A stretch of DNA of 64,000 bases, taken from NCBI GenBank assembly GCA_026195895.1, contig JAPHRO010000036.1, positions 1 through 64,000 on the forward strand. Reading direction: 5' to 3'. Position numbers and translations under genes: made by a program. This stretch comes from Gammaproteobacteria bacterium. Its GTDB lineage: Bacteria > Pseudomonadota > Gammaproteobacteria > SZUA-229. Below, piece after piece: positions 15,483 through 25,476 of the stretch (positions are counted from its first letter, which is position 1; every line of letters begins with the position of its first letter). The notes beneath the pieces were generated by a model. The model saw only the letters and a list, made by a program, of their open reading frames with translations, made no database searches and had not been told where the DNA came from.

Positions 15483-17765
15483 ATGATAATAAGATATTCA
15501 GAATGGATTTTGAAATGGCGCTACCTGGTGGTATTGCTATCTATAACCGGCGTCCTGTTGCTGGCCAGTGGCGGCAAAAATCTGGTATTTAAAAGTGACT
15601 ATCGGGTTTTCTTCAGCAAGGAAAATCCCCAGTTAAATGCCTTTGAGAATATGCAAAACACCTATACCAAAAATGACAACCTGCTCTTCGTCATCACGCC
15701 GAAAAACGGCAGGGTATTTACCCCGGAAACACTCACCGCCATCCAGGATATCACTCAGCAAGCCTGGCAAATCCCCCATTCCATCCGCGTTGACTCCATC
15801 ACCAATTTCCAGCACACCTATGCAGAAGAAGATGACCTGATTGTAGACGATCTGGTAGCCGAACCGAGCAGTTTAAATCAGGACGATCTGTTTTATGTGC
15901 AAAAAGTGGCCCTGAACGAACCCATGCTGATAAATCGGTTAATTTCCAGGAACAGTGCCTACACGGGTGTCAACGTAATCATCCAGTTACCGGGCATCAA
16001 TGAAATGAAAGAAGTGCCCGAAGTGGTTAGTTTCGCCCGTCAAATAAAAGCTGACTACGAAAGCAAATATTCTGGCATCGAGATTCGACTGGCCGGTATG
16101 GTGATGATGAACAACGCCTTCCCTGAAGCCAGCCAAACGGATTTCAAAGTGCTAATCCCAGCCGCTTTTGGCGTGATTATCGTTGTGTTATTGCTGTTAT
16201 TACGCGGTTTTTCAGGCACTGCCTCCACGGTGATTCTGGTCGCTTTTTCTATCATGGCTGCGATGGGTACCGCTGGCTGGTCAGGTATGTATCTAACGCC
16301 ACCATCCGCCTCTGCACCCACAATTATCTTAACCATCGCTATTGCAGGTGCGGTTCATTTACTGGTCACCATGCTGCAGGAAATCCACAAGGGGGCCAGT
16401 AAACATGATGCAATTATCGAAAGCATGCGGGTTAATTTCATGCCCATTTTTATTACCAGCCTGACCACCACACTGGGCTTTTTAAGCCTTAATTGGAGTG
16501 AAGCCCCACCGTTTCGTGACCTGGGTAATATATCTTCTTTTGGTGTGGTCGCAGCCTTTATTCTGACCATGACCTTCCTGCCGGCCCTGATGTCCATATT
16601 GCCAATCAAAGCCAGGCACCTTGTTGCCGGCACTGACATGATGGACAAATTAGGTGGTTTTGTCGTGGCTAAACGCAAACCGCTATTGTACGGCATGAGT
16701 GTTGCGGTGGTAATACTGATCAGTTTTATTCCAGGCAATCAACTGAATGACGTGTTCGTCAATTACTTCGATGAATCCGTCGAATTCCGCCGCGATACGG
16801 ATTACACCGCCGAGCATCTGACCGGCACTTACACCATCGCTTATTCGCTGGATAGTGGTGAAGCAGAAGGTATCAGCAAGCCTGAATTTCTGGCACAGGT
16901 GGAACAGTTTGCCAACTGGTATCGTCAGCAACCGGAAACTATTCACGTCGCCAGCATTACCGATACCTTCAAACGCCTGAATAAAAATATGCATGCTGAT
17001 GAAGAGGCCTATTACCGGCTGCCCGATAACCGTGAGTTAGCTGCGCAATATCTATTGCTCTACGAAATGTCGTTACCCTATGGACTGGATCTGAATAACC
17101 AGATTGATGTGGCCAGGCAGGCAACGCGCTTGAACGTCACCCTGGAAACCATTTCCTCAAACCAGATTCTTGCCCTGGAACAAAGGGCCAACGCCTGGAT
17201 GAAACAACATACCCCCGCGATTGCCACTGATGGCGCCAGCCCTTCCATCATGTTTGCCCACATTGGCAAGCGGAATATTATCAGCATGCTGACTGGCACG
17301 ACGATCGCCCTGACACTGATCTCGCTGGTATTGATTGTCGCACTGGGCTCTATCAAATACGGCATCGTCAGCCTGATTCCCAATCTGTTCCCTGCCGGTG
17401 TTGCCTTTGGCATCTGGGGCCTGGTGGTTGGGGAAGTAGGTCTGTCTCTGTCGGTGGTAACCGCGATGACGCTCGGCATCGTGGTGGATGATACGGTACA
17501 TTTTATCAGCAAATATCTGCGGGCACGCCGGGAAAATAATCTGGACACCCATGAAGCGGTACGCTATGCCTTCAAAAATGTCGGCGTGGCACTGTGGGTT
17601 ACCTCGGTCGTGCTGGTGGCCGGCTTTATGATTCTGTCGCTATCCACTTTCGAATTAAATTCCGGCATGGGCTTGATGACCAGTATCATAATCTCGATTG
17701 CGCTGATACTGGACTTCCTGCTACTGCCCCCGCTATTAATGAGAATTGACGCTAACAAGAAATAA
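15483..17765 (+). CDS. RND/MMPL-family exporter permease
   Basis: This 760-residue inner-membrane protein has a single N-terminal membrane helix, a large periplasmic loop (about 40-220), a block of about five helices (FKVLIPAAFGVIIVVLLLLL onward) resembling a sterol-sensing domain, a second periplasmic loop (about 425-600) and a second helix block containing AMTLGIVVDDTVHF. This is the two-half layout of the RND superfamily in its shorter MMPL/HpnN-like form, thought to move lipids or hydrophobic compounds using the proton gradient. It heads an operon with a LolA-like protein and a beta-barrel protein. Confidence 0.88.
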   Translation: MIIRYSEWILKWRYLVVLLSITGVLLLASGGKNLVFKSDYRVFFSKENPQLNAFENMQNTYTKNDNLLFVITPKNGRVFTPETLTAIQDITQQAWQIPHSIRVDSITNFQHTYAEEDDLIVDDLVAEPSSLNQDDLFYVQKVALNEPMLINRLISRNSAYTGVNVIIQLPGINEMKEVPEVVSFARQIKADYESKYSGIEIRLAGMVMMNNAFPEASQTDFKVLIPAAFGVIIVVLLLLLRGFSGTASTVILVAFSIMAAMGTAGWSGMYLTPPSASAPTIILTIAIAGAVHLLVTMLQEIHKGASKHDAIIESMRVNFMPIFITSLTTTLGFLSLNWSEAPPFRDLGNISSFGVVAAFILTMTFLPALMSILPIKARHLVAGTDMMDKLGGFVVAKRKPLLYGMSVAVVILISFIPGNQLNDVFVNYFDESVEFRRDTDYTAEHLTGTYTIAYSLDSGEAEGISKPEFLAQVEQFANWYRQQPETIHVASITDTFKRLNKNMHADEEAYYRLPDNRELAAQYLLLYEMSLPYGLDLNNQIDVARQATRLNVTLETISSNQILALEQRANAWMKQHTPAIATDGASPSIMFAHIGKRNIISMLTGTTIALTLISLVLIVALGSIKYGIVSLIPNLFPAGVAFGIWGLVVGEVGLSLSVVTAMTLGIVVDDTVHFISKYLRARRENNLDTHEAVRYAFKNVGVALWVTSVVLVAGFMILSLSTFELNSGMGLMTSIIISIALILDFLLLPPLLMRIDANKK

Positions 17766-17777
17766 GGAACCGAACTG

Positions 17778-18569
17778 ATGAAACAGGTAACAATAAACAC
17801 GCTCATGTTGGCGCTATGCTTAATGACAAGCTTCACTGCCGTCGCAGAAACCGCCGAGGAAAAAGGACTTGCCATCGCCACTGAAGCCGATAAACGAGAA
17901 ACCGGCTTTAAAGATTCAGTCGCTAACATGACCATGGAGCTTAAAAACAAACAGGGAAAAACCAGTGTACGGGAGGTGCGCGTCAAATCTCTGGAAGTCG
18001 ATGGCGATGGCGACAAAGGCCTGTCGATTTTCGATACCCCGAAAGACATCAAGGGCACTGCATCACTGACCTATTCCCATGCCCTGAAACCGGACGAACA
18101 ATGGCTGTATCTGCCGGCTTTAAAGCGCGTCAAACGCATCAGCTCGAAAAACAAATCCGGCCCCTTCATGGGCAGCGAATTCGCCTATGAAGATATTTCT
18201 TCCCAGGAAATTGAAAAATACACCTATAAATACCTTAGGGACGAAAACCTCAACGGCATCGACTGTTTCGTCATAGAACGTTACCCCGCTTACAGACATT
18301 CCGGTTATACCCGCCAGCTCGCCTGGATTAACAAACAGGAATATCGACCTGAAAAAATCATGTTTTACGATCGAAAAAACAGCCTGTTAAAAACCCTGAA
18401 TTACTCTGGTTACAAACAATACCTGGATAAATACTGGCGCGCCGAAAAAATGCACATGGTCAATCACCAGACAGGAAAATCCACCCTGCTGACCTGGCAT
18501 GAATACCAGTTCCAGACCGGTTTAACCGACAGCGACTTTAACCGAAACAGCTTAAAACGGGCCAGGTAA
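17778..18569 (+). CDS. LolA-like outer-membrane lipoprotein-sorting family protein
   Basis: The 263-residue protein has a signal peptide (MKQVTINTLMLALCLMTSFTAVAE) and the LolA-like fold of the COG2834/DUF1329-type proteins, with motifs KGTASLTYSHALKPDEQWLYLPALKRVKRI and FMGSEFAYEDI. Such proteins are routinely encoded beside RND/MMPL exporters and are thought to carry hydrophobic cargo across the periplasm. It starts 12 bases after the exporter and 4 bases before the next gene, so the three are one operon. Confidence 0.85.
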   Translation: MKQVTINTLMLALCLMTSFTAVAETAEEKGLAIATEADKRETGFKDSVANMTMELKNKQGKTSVREVRVKSLEVDGDGDKGLSIFDTPKDIKGTASLTYSHALKPDEQWLYLPALKRVKRISSKNKSGPFMGSEFAYEDISSQEIEKYTYKYLRDENLNGIDCFVIERYPAYRHSGYTRQLAWINKQEYRPEKIMFYDRKNSLLKTLNYSGYKQYLDKYWRAEKMHMVNHQTGKSTLLTWHEYQFQTGLTDSDFNRNSLKRAR

Positions 18570-18573
18570 TCCG

Positions 18574-19791
18574 ATGATTAAAAAACTGCTGCTTCTTGCC
18601 CTCGCCATGAGTCTTCCGGTGGCCCAGGCTGCCGAGTGGTCGGGTAACATTGCGCTACAGAACCGTTATTTTCTGCACGATCCCCTGGTGCAGAATACTG
18701 AACAACATAGCAACCATGTTTCATTATCGGCGGAACCCGAGTTTTACCATAGCTGGGATGACAACCAGCAGAGCCTGACCTTCACGCCCTATGTCCGCAT
18801 CGACCAGTACGATAATGAACGCAGCCATGGCGATATTCGCGAACTGAACTGGCAGCGGGTGTTTGAGAACTGGGAGCTGAAGGCGGGCATCAGCAAAGTC
18901 TACTGGGGCGTTACCGAGTCACAGCACCTGGTGGATGTTATCAACCAGACCGATTTCGTGGAAAACATCGACGGCGAAGACAAACTGGGCCAGCCCATGA
19001 TCCGAGCACTGTATGAGCATGAGTTAGGCACCCTGAATCTGTTTATCCTGCCCGGATTTCGAGAACGCACTTTTGCCGATGCCGAAGGCCGACCTCGCGC
19101 CTTCCCGGTGGTTGATACCAATCAGGCCCAATATGAATCCTCCGCCGAAGAGAATCATATCGACTACGCCCTGCGCTGGTTTCAAATGGTCGGTAACTGG
19201 GAGATCGGATTATCCTGGTTCAAGGGCACCAGTCGTGAGCCGGTATTTTTGCCCGCCACCCGCAACGGCCAGCCGGTACTGCTGCCCTATTATCCTCAGA
19301 TGACCCAGAGCAGTCTGGATGCACAAATGACCACCGAGGAATGGTTGTGGAAACTGGAGCTGATCAGCCGCAACTGGCGCAATACCGATTCTCAAACGCA
19401 ACTGCTAGTTAATGAAAATTACCTGGCGCTGACGGCCGGATTTGAATACACCTTCGTTGGGGTACTGGAATCCGATGCTGATCTCGGCCTGGTCATGGAA
19501 TATCTCTACGATGATCGCGACGAAGCAACCACCGGCTTTTTCGAGAATGACCTTATGACGGGATTAAGACTCGCTCTGAACGATGCACAATCCACTGAGG
19601 CTCTGCTCGGCGTGATCATTGATGTGGACACACAGGAAAGCCTGCTTAGCCTGGAAGCCAGCCGAAGACTGGGCGACCGCTGGAAGCTGGAACTGGAAAT
19701 TCGCAGTTTTCAGCATGTTAATCGGCTGAGTCGCTTGCAGAGTTTGAAGAATGATGACTTCATTCAACTGGATCTTGCTTATTACTTTTAA
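18574..19791 (+). CDS. Outer-membrane beta-barrel protein of the exporter operon
   Basis: The 405-residue protein has a signal peptide ending near VAQAAEW. Short amphipathic strands such as SLSAEPEFYHSWDDNQQSLT follow, and it ends in FIQLDLAYYF, the terminal aromatic typical of BamA-inserted barrels. No enzymatic motif is seen. As third gene after an RND permease and a LolA-like carrier it may form the outer-membrane end of the transport route or be a receptor for the cargo. That role is inferred from position. Confidence 0.75.
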   Translation: MIKKLLLLALAMSLPVAQAAEWSGNIALQNRYFLHDPLVQNTEQHSNHVSLSAEPEFYHSWDDNQQSLTFTPYVRIDQYDNERSHGDIRELNWQRVFENWELKAGISKVYWGVTESQHLVDVINQTDFVENIDGEDKLGQPMIRALYEHELGTLNLFILPGFRERTFADAEGRPRAFPVVDTNQAQYESSAEENHIDYALRWFQMVGNWEIGLSWFKGTSREPVFLPATRNGQPVLLPYYPQMTQSSLDAQMTTEEWLWKLELISRNWRNTDSQTQLLVNENYLALTAGFEYTFVGVLESDADLGLVMEYLYDDRDEATTGFFENDLMTGLRLALNDAQSTEALLGVIIDVDTQESLLSLEASRRLGDRWKLELEIRSFQHVNRLSRLQSLKNDDFIQLDLAYYF

Positions 19792-20315
19792 TATCATAGT
19801 GTTAAATAAACTATTTAAAGTTGTTTATAATATATAAGACATTGATATTCGCAGCCTGTCATAGCAATTTTCACGGCTTAAACAGCAAAATCAGTAGTCG
19901 TAAAAAGAACAGCATTAATTCCCACCCGCTCTTATTCGCCGCCGCTATCCCGCGCCACACGGCACTTTCAGGAATTATTTAAGTGCTCTTATTTTCCCAC
20001 TTGATGGCATTCGGGCAGATAAATCATGACCTGATAGCCATTTGCGCTGGTGCACGTACGCCACTGGGTCACAGCCTCTGCAATCGAACAGAATTTATAA
20101 AACAAATATCTGTCTATTTTTCCTATTATTATCAACTAATTAAAAATGATTCCTAAAGTTAATGATTAATAAGAACACAGCCAGGCAGGGCTATTAAGGG
20201 CAACTGAGAATCCACATCATCCGTTAGTCTTCAGGTATTTCATCAAACACTAATATATGTAAAAATACACGCCGTTTAATACACACCGCTTAACCTTTTT
20301 CTGGAGAAAAACTCA
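19792..20315 (+). other. 524-base intergenic stretch with possible gene remnant
   Basis: No intact gene is supported here. The only coding-like segment is a 50-codon frame at 20004-20156. The remainder is AT-rich. The last 100 bases presumably carry the promoter of the rhodanese gene, but no clear -35/-10 pair stands out. Confidence 0.5.
20004..20156 (+). pseudogene. Possible thiolase- or ketosynthase-like N-terminal remnant
   Basis: The frame MAFGQINHDLIAICAGARTPLGHSL resembles the N-terminal GARTPxG element of thiolase-type enzymes, then becomes low-complexity and stops after 50 codons. No ribosome site precedes the ATG. It could be a decayed gene start or a coincidence. An opposite-strand frame here, ending in QVMIYLPECHQVGK, is equally unexplained. 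Confidence 0.25.
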
Positions 20316-20726
20316 ATGCGTAAATTCTTCCTGGGGGCTTTTTTATTCGCCCTGACCCTGCCCTCACAGGCCGACGTTAAAAATCTCAGCAATGCGGAAT
20401 TCAAACAAATGATGACCCAGGGCGTACCGATCATTGACATACGACTCCCGGAAGAATGGCAGCAAACCGGCATTGTGGAAGGCAGTCACCTGCTGACTTT
20501 TTTCGACAAACGCGGGCGCTACAATTTAGATAAATGGATGGCTGAGTTTGAAAAAATCGCCGGCCCCGATGAACCCTTTATTCTGATCTGCCGCAGTGGC
20601 AATCGCACCGGCCAGGTCAGTCAATTCCTCGATAGCCGACTGAGATTTAGCAAGGTGGCGCATGTCGCCAAAGGTATTAACAACTGGATTTCGGCTGGCG
20701 AGCCCACAGTCAAACCGGGTATCTAA
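20316..20726 (+). CDS. Periplasmic rhodanese-like protein
   Basis: The 136-residue protein has an 18-20-residue signal peptide (MRKFFLGAFLFALTLPSQA) and a single rhodanese domain. Conserved segments are IIDIRLPEEW and the active-site Cys loop ILICRSGNRT, followed by GINNWISAGEP. Rhodanese domains transfer sulfane sulfur or bind it through that Cys. The export signal puts this one in the periplasm. It converges with nei, the two stop codons lying only 2 bases apart. Confidence 0.9.
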   Translation: MRKFFLGAFLFALTLPSQADVKNLSNAEFKQMMTQGVPIIDIRLPEEWQQTGIVEGSHLLTFFDKRGRYNLDKWMAEFEKIAGPDEPFILICRSGNRTGQVSQFLDSRLRFSKVAHVAKGINNWISAGEPTVKPGI

Positions 20727-20728
20727 AT

Positions 20729-21559
20729 TCATTTATTAAATAGCGACTGGCACGACGGGCAAATATATCCCATACGCCCGGCGTATTTGCCTTTAACAAT
20801 CAGCTCACCGCATTGATAGCAGGTTTGCCCGGCCCTGCGGTAGACCTGAAATCGATAATCCTCGAACGCCACGCCCTGCCGTTTTAGCTGGGCTACCTTT
20901 TTCTGGCTATTGGTAATGCCCCGGGTTTGATAAGACAGACGGCTCAGGCCCAGGCAATTTCTGGCCAGCCGTTTAATTTGCCTGTCGGTTAAATCACCAG
21001 GTTTGGACTGTGGATGAATTCCGGATGCATGTAAGGCTTCGCAGCACAGGTAATTACCCATACCGGACAATACACTTTGATCCTGCAGTAAATTCATCAG
21101 GTTTCGCCGTGCATAGCATGCCTGATTGAGCCGTTGATACACATCATCTTCGCTGGTTTCCGGCGCCAGTAATTCCAGCCCCAGCTTCTGCAAATAAGGC
21201 TGAACGAGCAACTGCTGTTCATCCAGCACCTCAATTTCAGATGCACTGTACAGCAAAGCTGAATACTCGTTACCATGAATCGCCAGCCTTAATTGTCGGC
21301 TGATCTGCGGATACTGCTTCACCGGCACTATCATCCAGCGCCCATAAAGCTGATTATGACTGTACAGAGTGTAGCCATTACTGAAGCCGATGAGCATGGC
21401 CTTGCCACGGGACTCAATCGACACAATTGTCTGGCCCGTTAACAGCGGTTCAAAAGGCTTTAGCCGCGCAAATGCAAAACTGATCTGCTGTACTTCTCGA
21501 TCAAACAATACTTCTGCCAGCTCATCTCTGGCGCGGCGTATTTCCGGCCCTTCCGGCAT
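20729..21559 (-). CDS. nei: Endonuclease VIII-type DNA glycosylase/AP lyase
   Basis: The protein has the Fpg/Nei N-terminus MPEGPEIRR, where Pro2 is the nucleophile and Glu3 the catalytic acid. It also has the H2TH region (QDQSVLSGMGNYLCCEALHASGIHP) and a C-terminal zinc finger, CYQCG with CPSCQ. The length of 276 residues and PEGPEIRRARDEL favour Nei (oxidised pyrimidines) over Fpg. It starts immediately after uvrB ends, so the two repair genes are probably one transcript. Confidence 0.92.
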   Translation of the reverse strand: MPEGPEIRRARDELAEVLFDREVQQISFAFARLKPFEPLLTGQTIVSIESRGKAMLIGFSNGYTLYSHNQLYGRWMIVPVKQYPQISRQLRLAIHGNEYSALLYSASEIEVLDEQQLLVQPYLQKLGLELLAPETSEDDVYQRLNQACYARRNLMNLLQDQSVLSGMGNYLCCEALHASGIHPQSKPGDLTDRQIKRLARNCLGLSRLSYQTRGITNSQKKVAQLKRQGVAFEDYRFQVYRRAGQTCYQCGELIVKGKYAGRMGYICPSCQSLFNK

Positions 21560-23560
21560 TCAGGCACCCAGAGCCAGTTCTCGTAACTGCTCAATCTTGT
21601 CGCGCATCGCAGCGGCGTCTTCGAATTCCAGATTTTTTGCATGCTCATACATCTGCTTTTCCAGCCTGTCGATTTCATGATTGATCTTATCAGCCGGCAA
21701 ATGCGCATACTCGGCCTGGGCCTCGGCTACTTTTAAATATTTCTGCTGATATTTCTGCTCATAGCCCGCACCCATCACATCCTGGATACCTTTTACAATG
21801 CCTTTCGGGGTAATGCCCTGGGCCTTGTTGTGGGCCAGTTGTTTTTCACGACGGCGCGAGGTTTCATCCAGCGCCCGCTTCATCGAACCGGTAATCTTAT
21901 CGGCATACAGAATCGCCCTGCCGTTCAGGTTACGTGCAGCACGGCCGATGGTTTGAATCAACGAGCGATCCGAACGCAGGAAACCTTCCTTGTCAGCATC
22001 CAGAATCGCCACCAGCGATACCTCCGGCATATCCAGTCCCTCACGCAACAGGTTGATACCCACCAGCACATCGAATTCCCCCAGGCGCAAGTCGCGAATG
22101 ATTTCCATACGTTCCACGGTATCAATATCCGAATGCAGGTAACGTACCCGTACGCCATGCTCCGCCAGATAATCGGTCAGGTCTTCAGACATGCGCTTGG
22201 TCAGGGTAGTAATCAGCACGCGCTCTTTTAATGCCACCCGTTTGGTAATTTCCGATAACACGTCATCCACCTGACTACCCACCGGGCGTACTTCCACTTC
22301 CGGATCCACCAGCCCGGTGGGGCGAACCACCTGTTCCACCACCTGGCTAGCATGCTCCTGTTCGTAGGATCCCGGCGTCGCCGAAACAAAAATGGTCTGT
22401 GGACGCATTTTTTCAAATTCATCAAAACGTAGCGGCCGATTATCCAGCGCCGAGGGCAGGCGAAATCCGTAGTTGACCAGGTTTTCCTTGCGTGATCGAT
22501 CGCCCTTGTACATGCCACCAAGTTGCGGCACCGTAACGTGGCTTTCATCAATAATCAGCAAAGCATCATCGGGCAGATAATCATATAAACACGGTGGCGG
22601 CTCACCGGGCGCACGCCCCGACAAGTATCGAGAATAATTTTCAATACCGGTGCAGTAACCCAGCTCGCGCATCATTTCGATATCATACTGGGTTCGCTGT
22701 TCCAGCCGCTGGGCCTCCACCAGTTTGTTGTTATCCCGAAATTCTGCCAGCCGCTGTTTCAGTTCATCCTTGATCTGGTCGATCGCCTCGTGAATAGTAT
22801 GCCTGGGTGTTACATAATGGGTTTTGGGATAAACCGTCAGCCGCGCCACCTTGCGAATGACTTCACCGGTCAGTGGGTCAAAATAACTCAACTGTTCTAC
22901 TTCATCGTCAAACATCTCCACCCGAATGGCTTCGCGTTCTGAATCCGCCGGATGTATGTCCAGCACTTCACCGCGCACCCGATAGCAGCCGCGCTTCAAT
23001 TCAAGGTCATTGCGCGTGTACTGCATCTCGGCCAGCCGGCGCAGAATATCCCGCTGGTTAACCATGTCGCCTTTAACCAGGTGCAATACCATACTGAGAT
23101 AGGATTCAGGGTCACCCAGACCATATATCGACGATACCGTCGCCACCAGAATGACATCCCGCCGCTCCAGCAGGGCCTTGGTCGCCGACAGACGCATTTG
23201 TTCGATGTGCTCATTAATTGACGCGTCTTTATCGATAAAAGTATCACTGGCGACGACATAAGCTTCCGGCTGGTAATAGTCATAATAGGAAACAAAATAC
23301 TCCACCGAATTGTGCGGAAACAGTTCTTTCATTTCACCATAGAGCTGCGCCGCCAGCGTTTTGTTCGGCGCCAGTATCAGCGCCGGACGTTGCGACTGCT
23401 GAATCACATTGGCCACGGTAAATGTTTTACCGGAACCGGTGACCCCCAGCAAAGTTTGATCAAACAGACCATCATTCAAACCGTCCAGCAGTTTTTTGAT
23501 CGCAGAAGGTTGATCTCCCGCAGGTTCGTGGGTTGTTTCGATTTCAAAACGCTTCGACAT
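21560..23560 (-). CDS. uvrB: Excinuclease ABC subunit B
   Basis: UvrB is the damage-verifying helicase-like core of nucleotide excision repair and loads UvrC. At 666 residues it is normal length. Walker A is [12 protein letters not shown] at about 39-48. The beta-hairpin region [11 protein letters not shown], helicase motifs DESHVTVPQ and GRAARN, and the C-terminal UVR motif ([19 protein letters not shown]) that contacts UvrC are all present. No LexA box is evident in the 50-base divergent gap upstream. Confidence 0.97.
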   Translation of the reverse strand: MSKRFEIETTHEPAGDQPSAIKKLLDGLNDGLFDQTLLGVTGSGKTFTVANVIQQSQRPALILAPNKTLAAQLYGEMKELFPHNSVEYFVSYYDYYQPEAYVVASDTFIDKDASINEHIEQMRLSATKALLERRDVILVATVSSIYGLGDPESYLSMVLHLVKGDMVNQRDILRRLAEMQYTRNDLELKRGCYRVRGEVLDIHPADSEREAIRVEMFDDEVEQLSYFDPLTGEVIRKVARLTVYPKTHYVTPRHTIHEAIDQIKDELKQRLAEFRDNNKLVEAQRLEQRTQYDIEMMRELGYCTGIENYSRYLSGRAPGEPPPCLYDYLPDDALLIIDESHVTVPQLGGMYKGDRSRKENLVNYGFRLPSALDNRPLRFDEFEKMRPQTIFVSATPGSYEQEHASQVVEQVVRPTGLVDPEVEVRPVGSQVDDVLSEITKRVALKERVLITTLTKRMSEDLTDYLAEHGVRVRYLHSDIDTVERMEIIRDLRLGEFDVLVGINLLREGLDMPEVSLVAILDADKEGFLRSDRSLIQTIGRAARNLNGRAILYADKITGSMKRALDETSRRREKQLAHNKAQGITPKGIVKGIQDVMGAGYEQKYQQKYLKVAEAQAEYAHLPADKINHEIDRLEKQMYEHAKNLEFEDAAAMRDKIEQLRELALGA

Positions 23561-23610
23561 TGTCTACAATTGCACCGTTAAAAAAATAACATTTACTCAG
23601 GATAAAAACA

Positions 23611-24792
23611 TTGGGCACTCAAGCTTCCGACCGCATCCAGCGGGTTAAACCTTCCCCGACTCTTGCCGTCACGGCTCTTGCACAACAACTGCGTGCTGAA
23701 GGCCGTGATGTTATCGGCCTGGCCGCCGGTGAGCCGGACTTCGACACATCGGATCACGTCAAGCAGGCCGCTATAACCGCAATTAACGAAGGCTTTACCA
23801 GGTACACCGCCGTAGACGGTATGCCCAGCCTGAAACAGGCCATTATAAACAAGTTCGATAAAGATAATGGACTGAAGTACGCTGCAGATCAGATTCTGGT
23901 TTCATGTGGTGGCAAACAGAGTTTTTACAACCTGGCCCAGGCCCTGTTAAATCCAGGCGATGAAGTCATCATTCCAGCGCCTTACTGGGTCTCTTATCCA
24001 GACATGGTAATGCTGGCCGATGCCGAACCGGTGATTGTCGAAGGCGACCAGTCACAGGGTTTTAAAATCACCGCTGAACAACTGAAAGCCGCAATTACCG
24101 ACAAAACCCGTCTGTTCGTTATCAACAGCCCCTCCAATCCCTCCGGCAAGGCCTACACTCTGGCCGAACTGAAAGCACTGGGCGAGGTATTAAAAGATCA
24201 CCCACAGATCGTGATCGCCACTGATGACATGTACGAACACATCATCTGGACCGAGGAAGGCTTCTGCAATATTCTGAATGCCTGTCCGGAGCTATATGAT
24301 CGCACCGTCGTACTGAATGGCGTATCCAAGGCCTATGCCATGACCGGCTGGCGTATTGGTTATGCGGGCGGCCCTGCTGACCTGATCAAAAACATGAAAA
24401 AAATCCAGTCGCAGAGCACATCAAATCCGGCGTCGATTTCTCAGGTCGCCGCACAGGCCGCGCTGGAAGGTGACCAGTCCCGTCTGGTAGAAATGAACAG
24501 GGCCTTCCGGGAGCGCCATGACTTCGTACTGAAAACCCTCAATGCCATGCCAGGCGTGAGCAGTGTGGCCTCTGACGGCACTTTCTACATCTTCCCCAGC
24601 TTCCATGGCGTGATGGAAAAAATGGGCATCAATGACGATGTAAAACTGGCAGAAAAAATACTCGCCGAAGCAGAAGTCGCACTGGTACCCGGCTCAGCAT
24701 TTGGCAGCCAGGGACATTTACGCATTTCCTTTGCCACCGACATGGCCAGCCTGGCAAAAGCTCTTGAAAGGATTGGCAATTTTGTTGGCTAA
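23611..24792 (+). CDS. Class I aspartate/aromatic-type aminotransferase
   Basis: This 393-residue PLP enzyme of fold type I starts at TTG, 9 bases after CAGGA. It begins GTQASDRIQRVKPSPTLAVTALAQQLRAEGRDVIGLAAGEPDFDT, typical of subgroup I-gamma aspartate aminotransferases (AatA). The PLP lysine lies in NGVSKAYAMTGWRIGYAGG, with NSPSNPSGKAY and ATDDMYEHI as substrate and cofactor contacts. It most likely interconverts aspartate/oxaloacetate and glutamate/2-oxoglutarate. Some family members also use prephenate or aromatic substrates. Confidence 0.92.
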   Translation: MGTQASDRIQRVKPSPTLAVTALAQQLRAEGRDVIGLAAGEPDFDTSDHVKQAAITAINEGFTRYTAVDGMPSLKQAIINKFDKDNGLKYAADQILVSCGGKQSFYNLAQALLNPGDEVIIPAPYWVSYPDMVMLADAEPVIVEGDQSQGFKITAEQLKAAITDKTRLFVINSPSNPSGKAYTLAELKALGEVLKDHPQIVIATDDMYEHIIWTEEGFCNILNACPELYDRTVVLNGVSKAYAMTGWRIGYAGGPADLIKNMKKIQSQSTSNPASISQVAAQAALEGDQSRLVEMNRAFRERHDFVLKTLNAMPGVSSVASDGTFYIFPSFHGVMEKMGINDDVKLAEKILAEAEVALVPGSAFGSQGHLRISFATDMASLAKALERIGNFVG

Positions 24793-24808
24793 TTTAACAA
24801 CAGGGGGA

Positions 24809-24837
24809 TTGACCCTATACGGCCAAATAGGTAGTAT
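24809..24837 (+). promoter_or_regulatory. tRNA-Asn promoter
   Basis: TTGACC (24809-24814), a 17-base spacer and TAGTAT (24832-24837) are followed by ACCGCCCCTCAA, the GC-rich discriminator shared with the tRNA-Ser promoter. A small stem TCAAAGA/TCTTTGA lies between promoter and tRNA. Confidence 0.65.
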
Positions 24838-24870
24838 ACCGCCCCTCAAAGATGTGGTCTTTGATACTAT

Positions 24871-24946
24871 TCCCTGATAGCTCAGTTGGTAGAGCAACGG
24901 ACTGTTAATCCGTTTGTCCCTGGTTCGAGTCCAGGTCGGGGAGCCA
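24871..24946 (+). tRNA. tRNA-Asn (anticodon GTT)
   Basis: The 76-base cloverleaf has acceptor TCCCTGA/TCGGGGA, D-loop AGCTCAGTTGGTAGAGC, anticodon loop CTGTTAAT giving GTT, T-loop GGTTCGAGTCC and encoded CCA. Confidence 0.96.
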
Positions 24947-24954
24947 AATTCCAG

Positions 24955-24986
24955 AAGCCTGTCTGCTAACGCGACAGGCTTTTTTA
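24955..24986 (+). terminator. Intrinsic terminator after tRNA-Asn
   Basis: A 9-bp stem AAGCCTGTC/GACAGGCTT with a 9-base loop is followed by TTTTT. Confidence 0.85.
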
Positions 24987-25023
24987 TTGTTTGTACGATT
25001 AAGTCGCTTATATAAACAGGACC

Positions 25024-25476
25024 ATGAACGACGACTTCCTCAAAGAACTCGACGAAGACTTCAGGGATGACCCTGAATACCAGGCGCTATCCCGTGAGGA
25101 AAAGCTGCGCATCATCAGTGTACTGGAAAAAATGCTGGCTATGGGTATAGGTGCGGTCTATGGTGATGAAGATGAAGGCGTACCCGACGCTGACGTGCCC
25201 TGCGGAAAAGTTATCCAGCAATGCAAAGCCAAATGCTGCACTTTCATATTTGCCCTGACCAAGGATGAGGTGAAAAAAGGTCTGGTCAAACATAACGAAG
25301 CCAAACCCTTTTTCATTGCCCGTGATGAATCCGATGGCTATTGTCCACATCTGGATCGACAAACCTATGCCTGTGAAGTCTGGCACGATCGACCACTAAG
25401 ATGCCGACGTTATGACTGCCAGCAAGACAAAGCGGTCTGGGAACACGGTTTCCCGATTCAAGTTCCTTCCCGCTAA
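25024..25476 (+). CDS. YkgJ-type cysteine-cluster protein
   Basis: The 150-residue protein has a UPF0153/YkgJ-type cysteine cluster: CGKVIQQCKAKCC at about 60-72, CPHLDRQTYACEVW at about 106-120, and CRRYDCQQD near the C-terminus. These cysteines are thought to bind a metal or iron-sulfur centre. The biochemical role of the family is not established. The start ATG follows AGGA. Its last four bases overlap the converging Sel1 gene. Confidence 0.85.
   Translation: MNDDFLKELDEDFRDDPEYQALSREEKLRIISVLEKMLAMGIGAVYGDEDEGVPDADVPCGKVIQQCKAKCCTFIFALTKDEVKKGLVKHNEAKPFFIARDESDGYCPHLDRQTYACEVWHDRPLRCRRYDCQQDKAVWEHGFPIQVPSR

Noticed and set aside
23561-23610. LexA (SOS) box upstream of uvrB
   Set aside because: No CTGT-N8-ACAG match is present in the short gap between uvrB and the aminotransferase gene.
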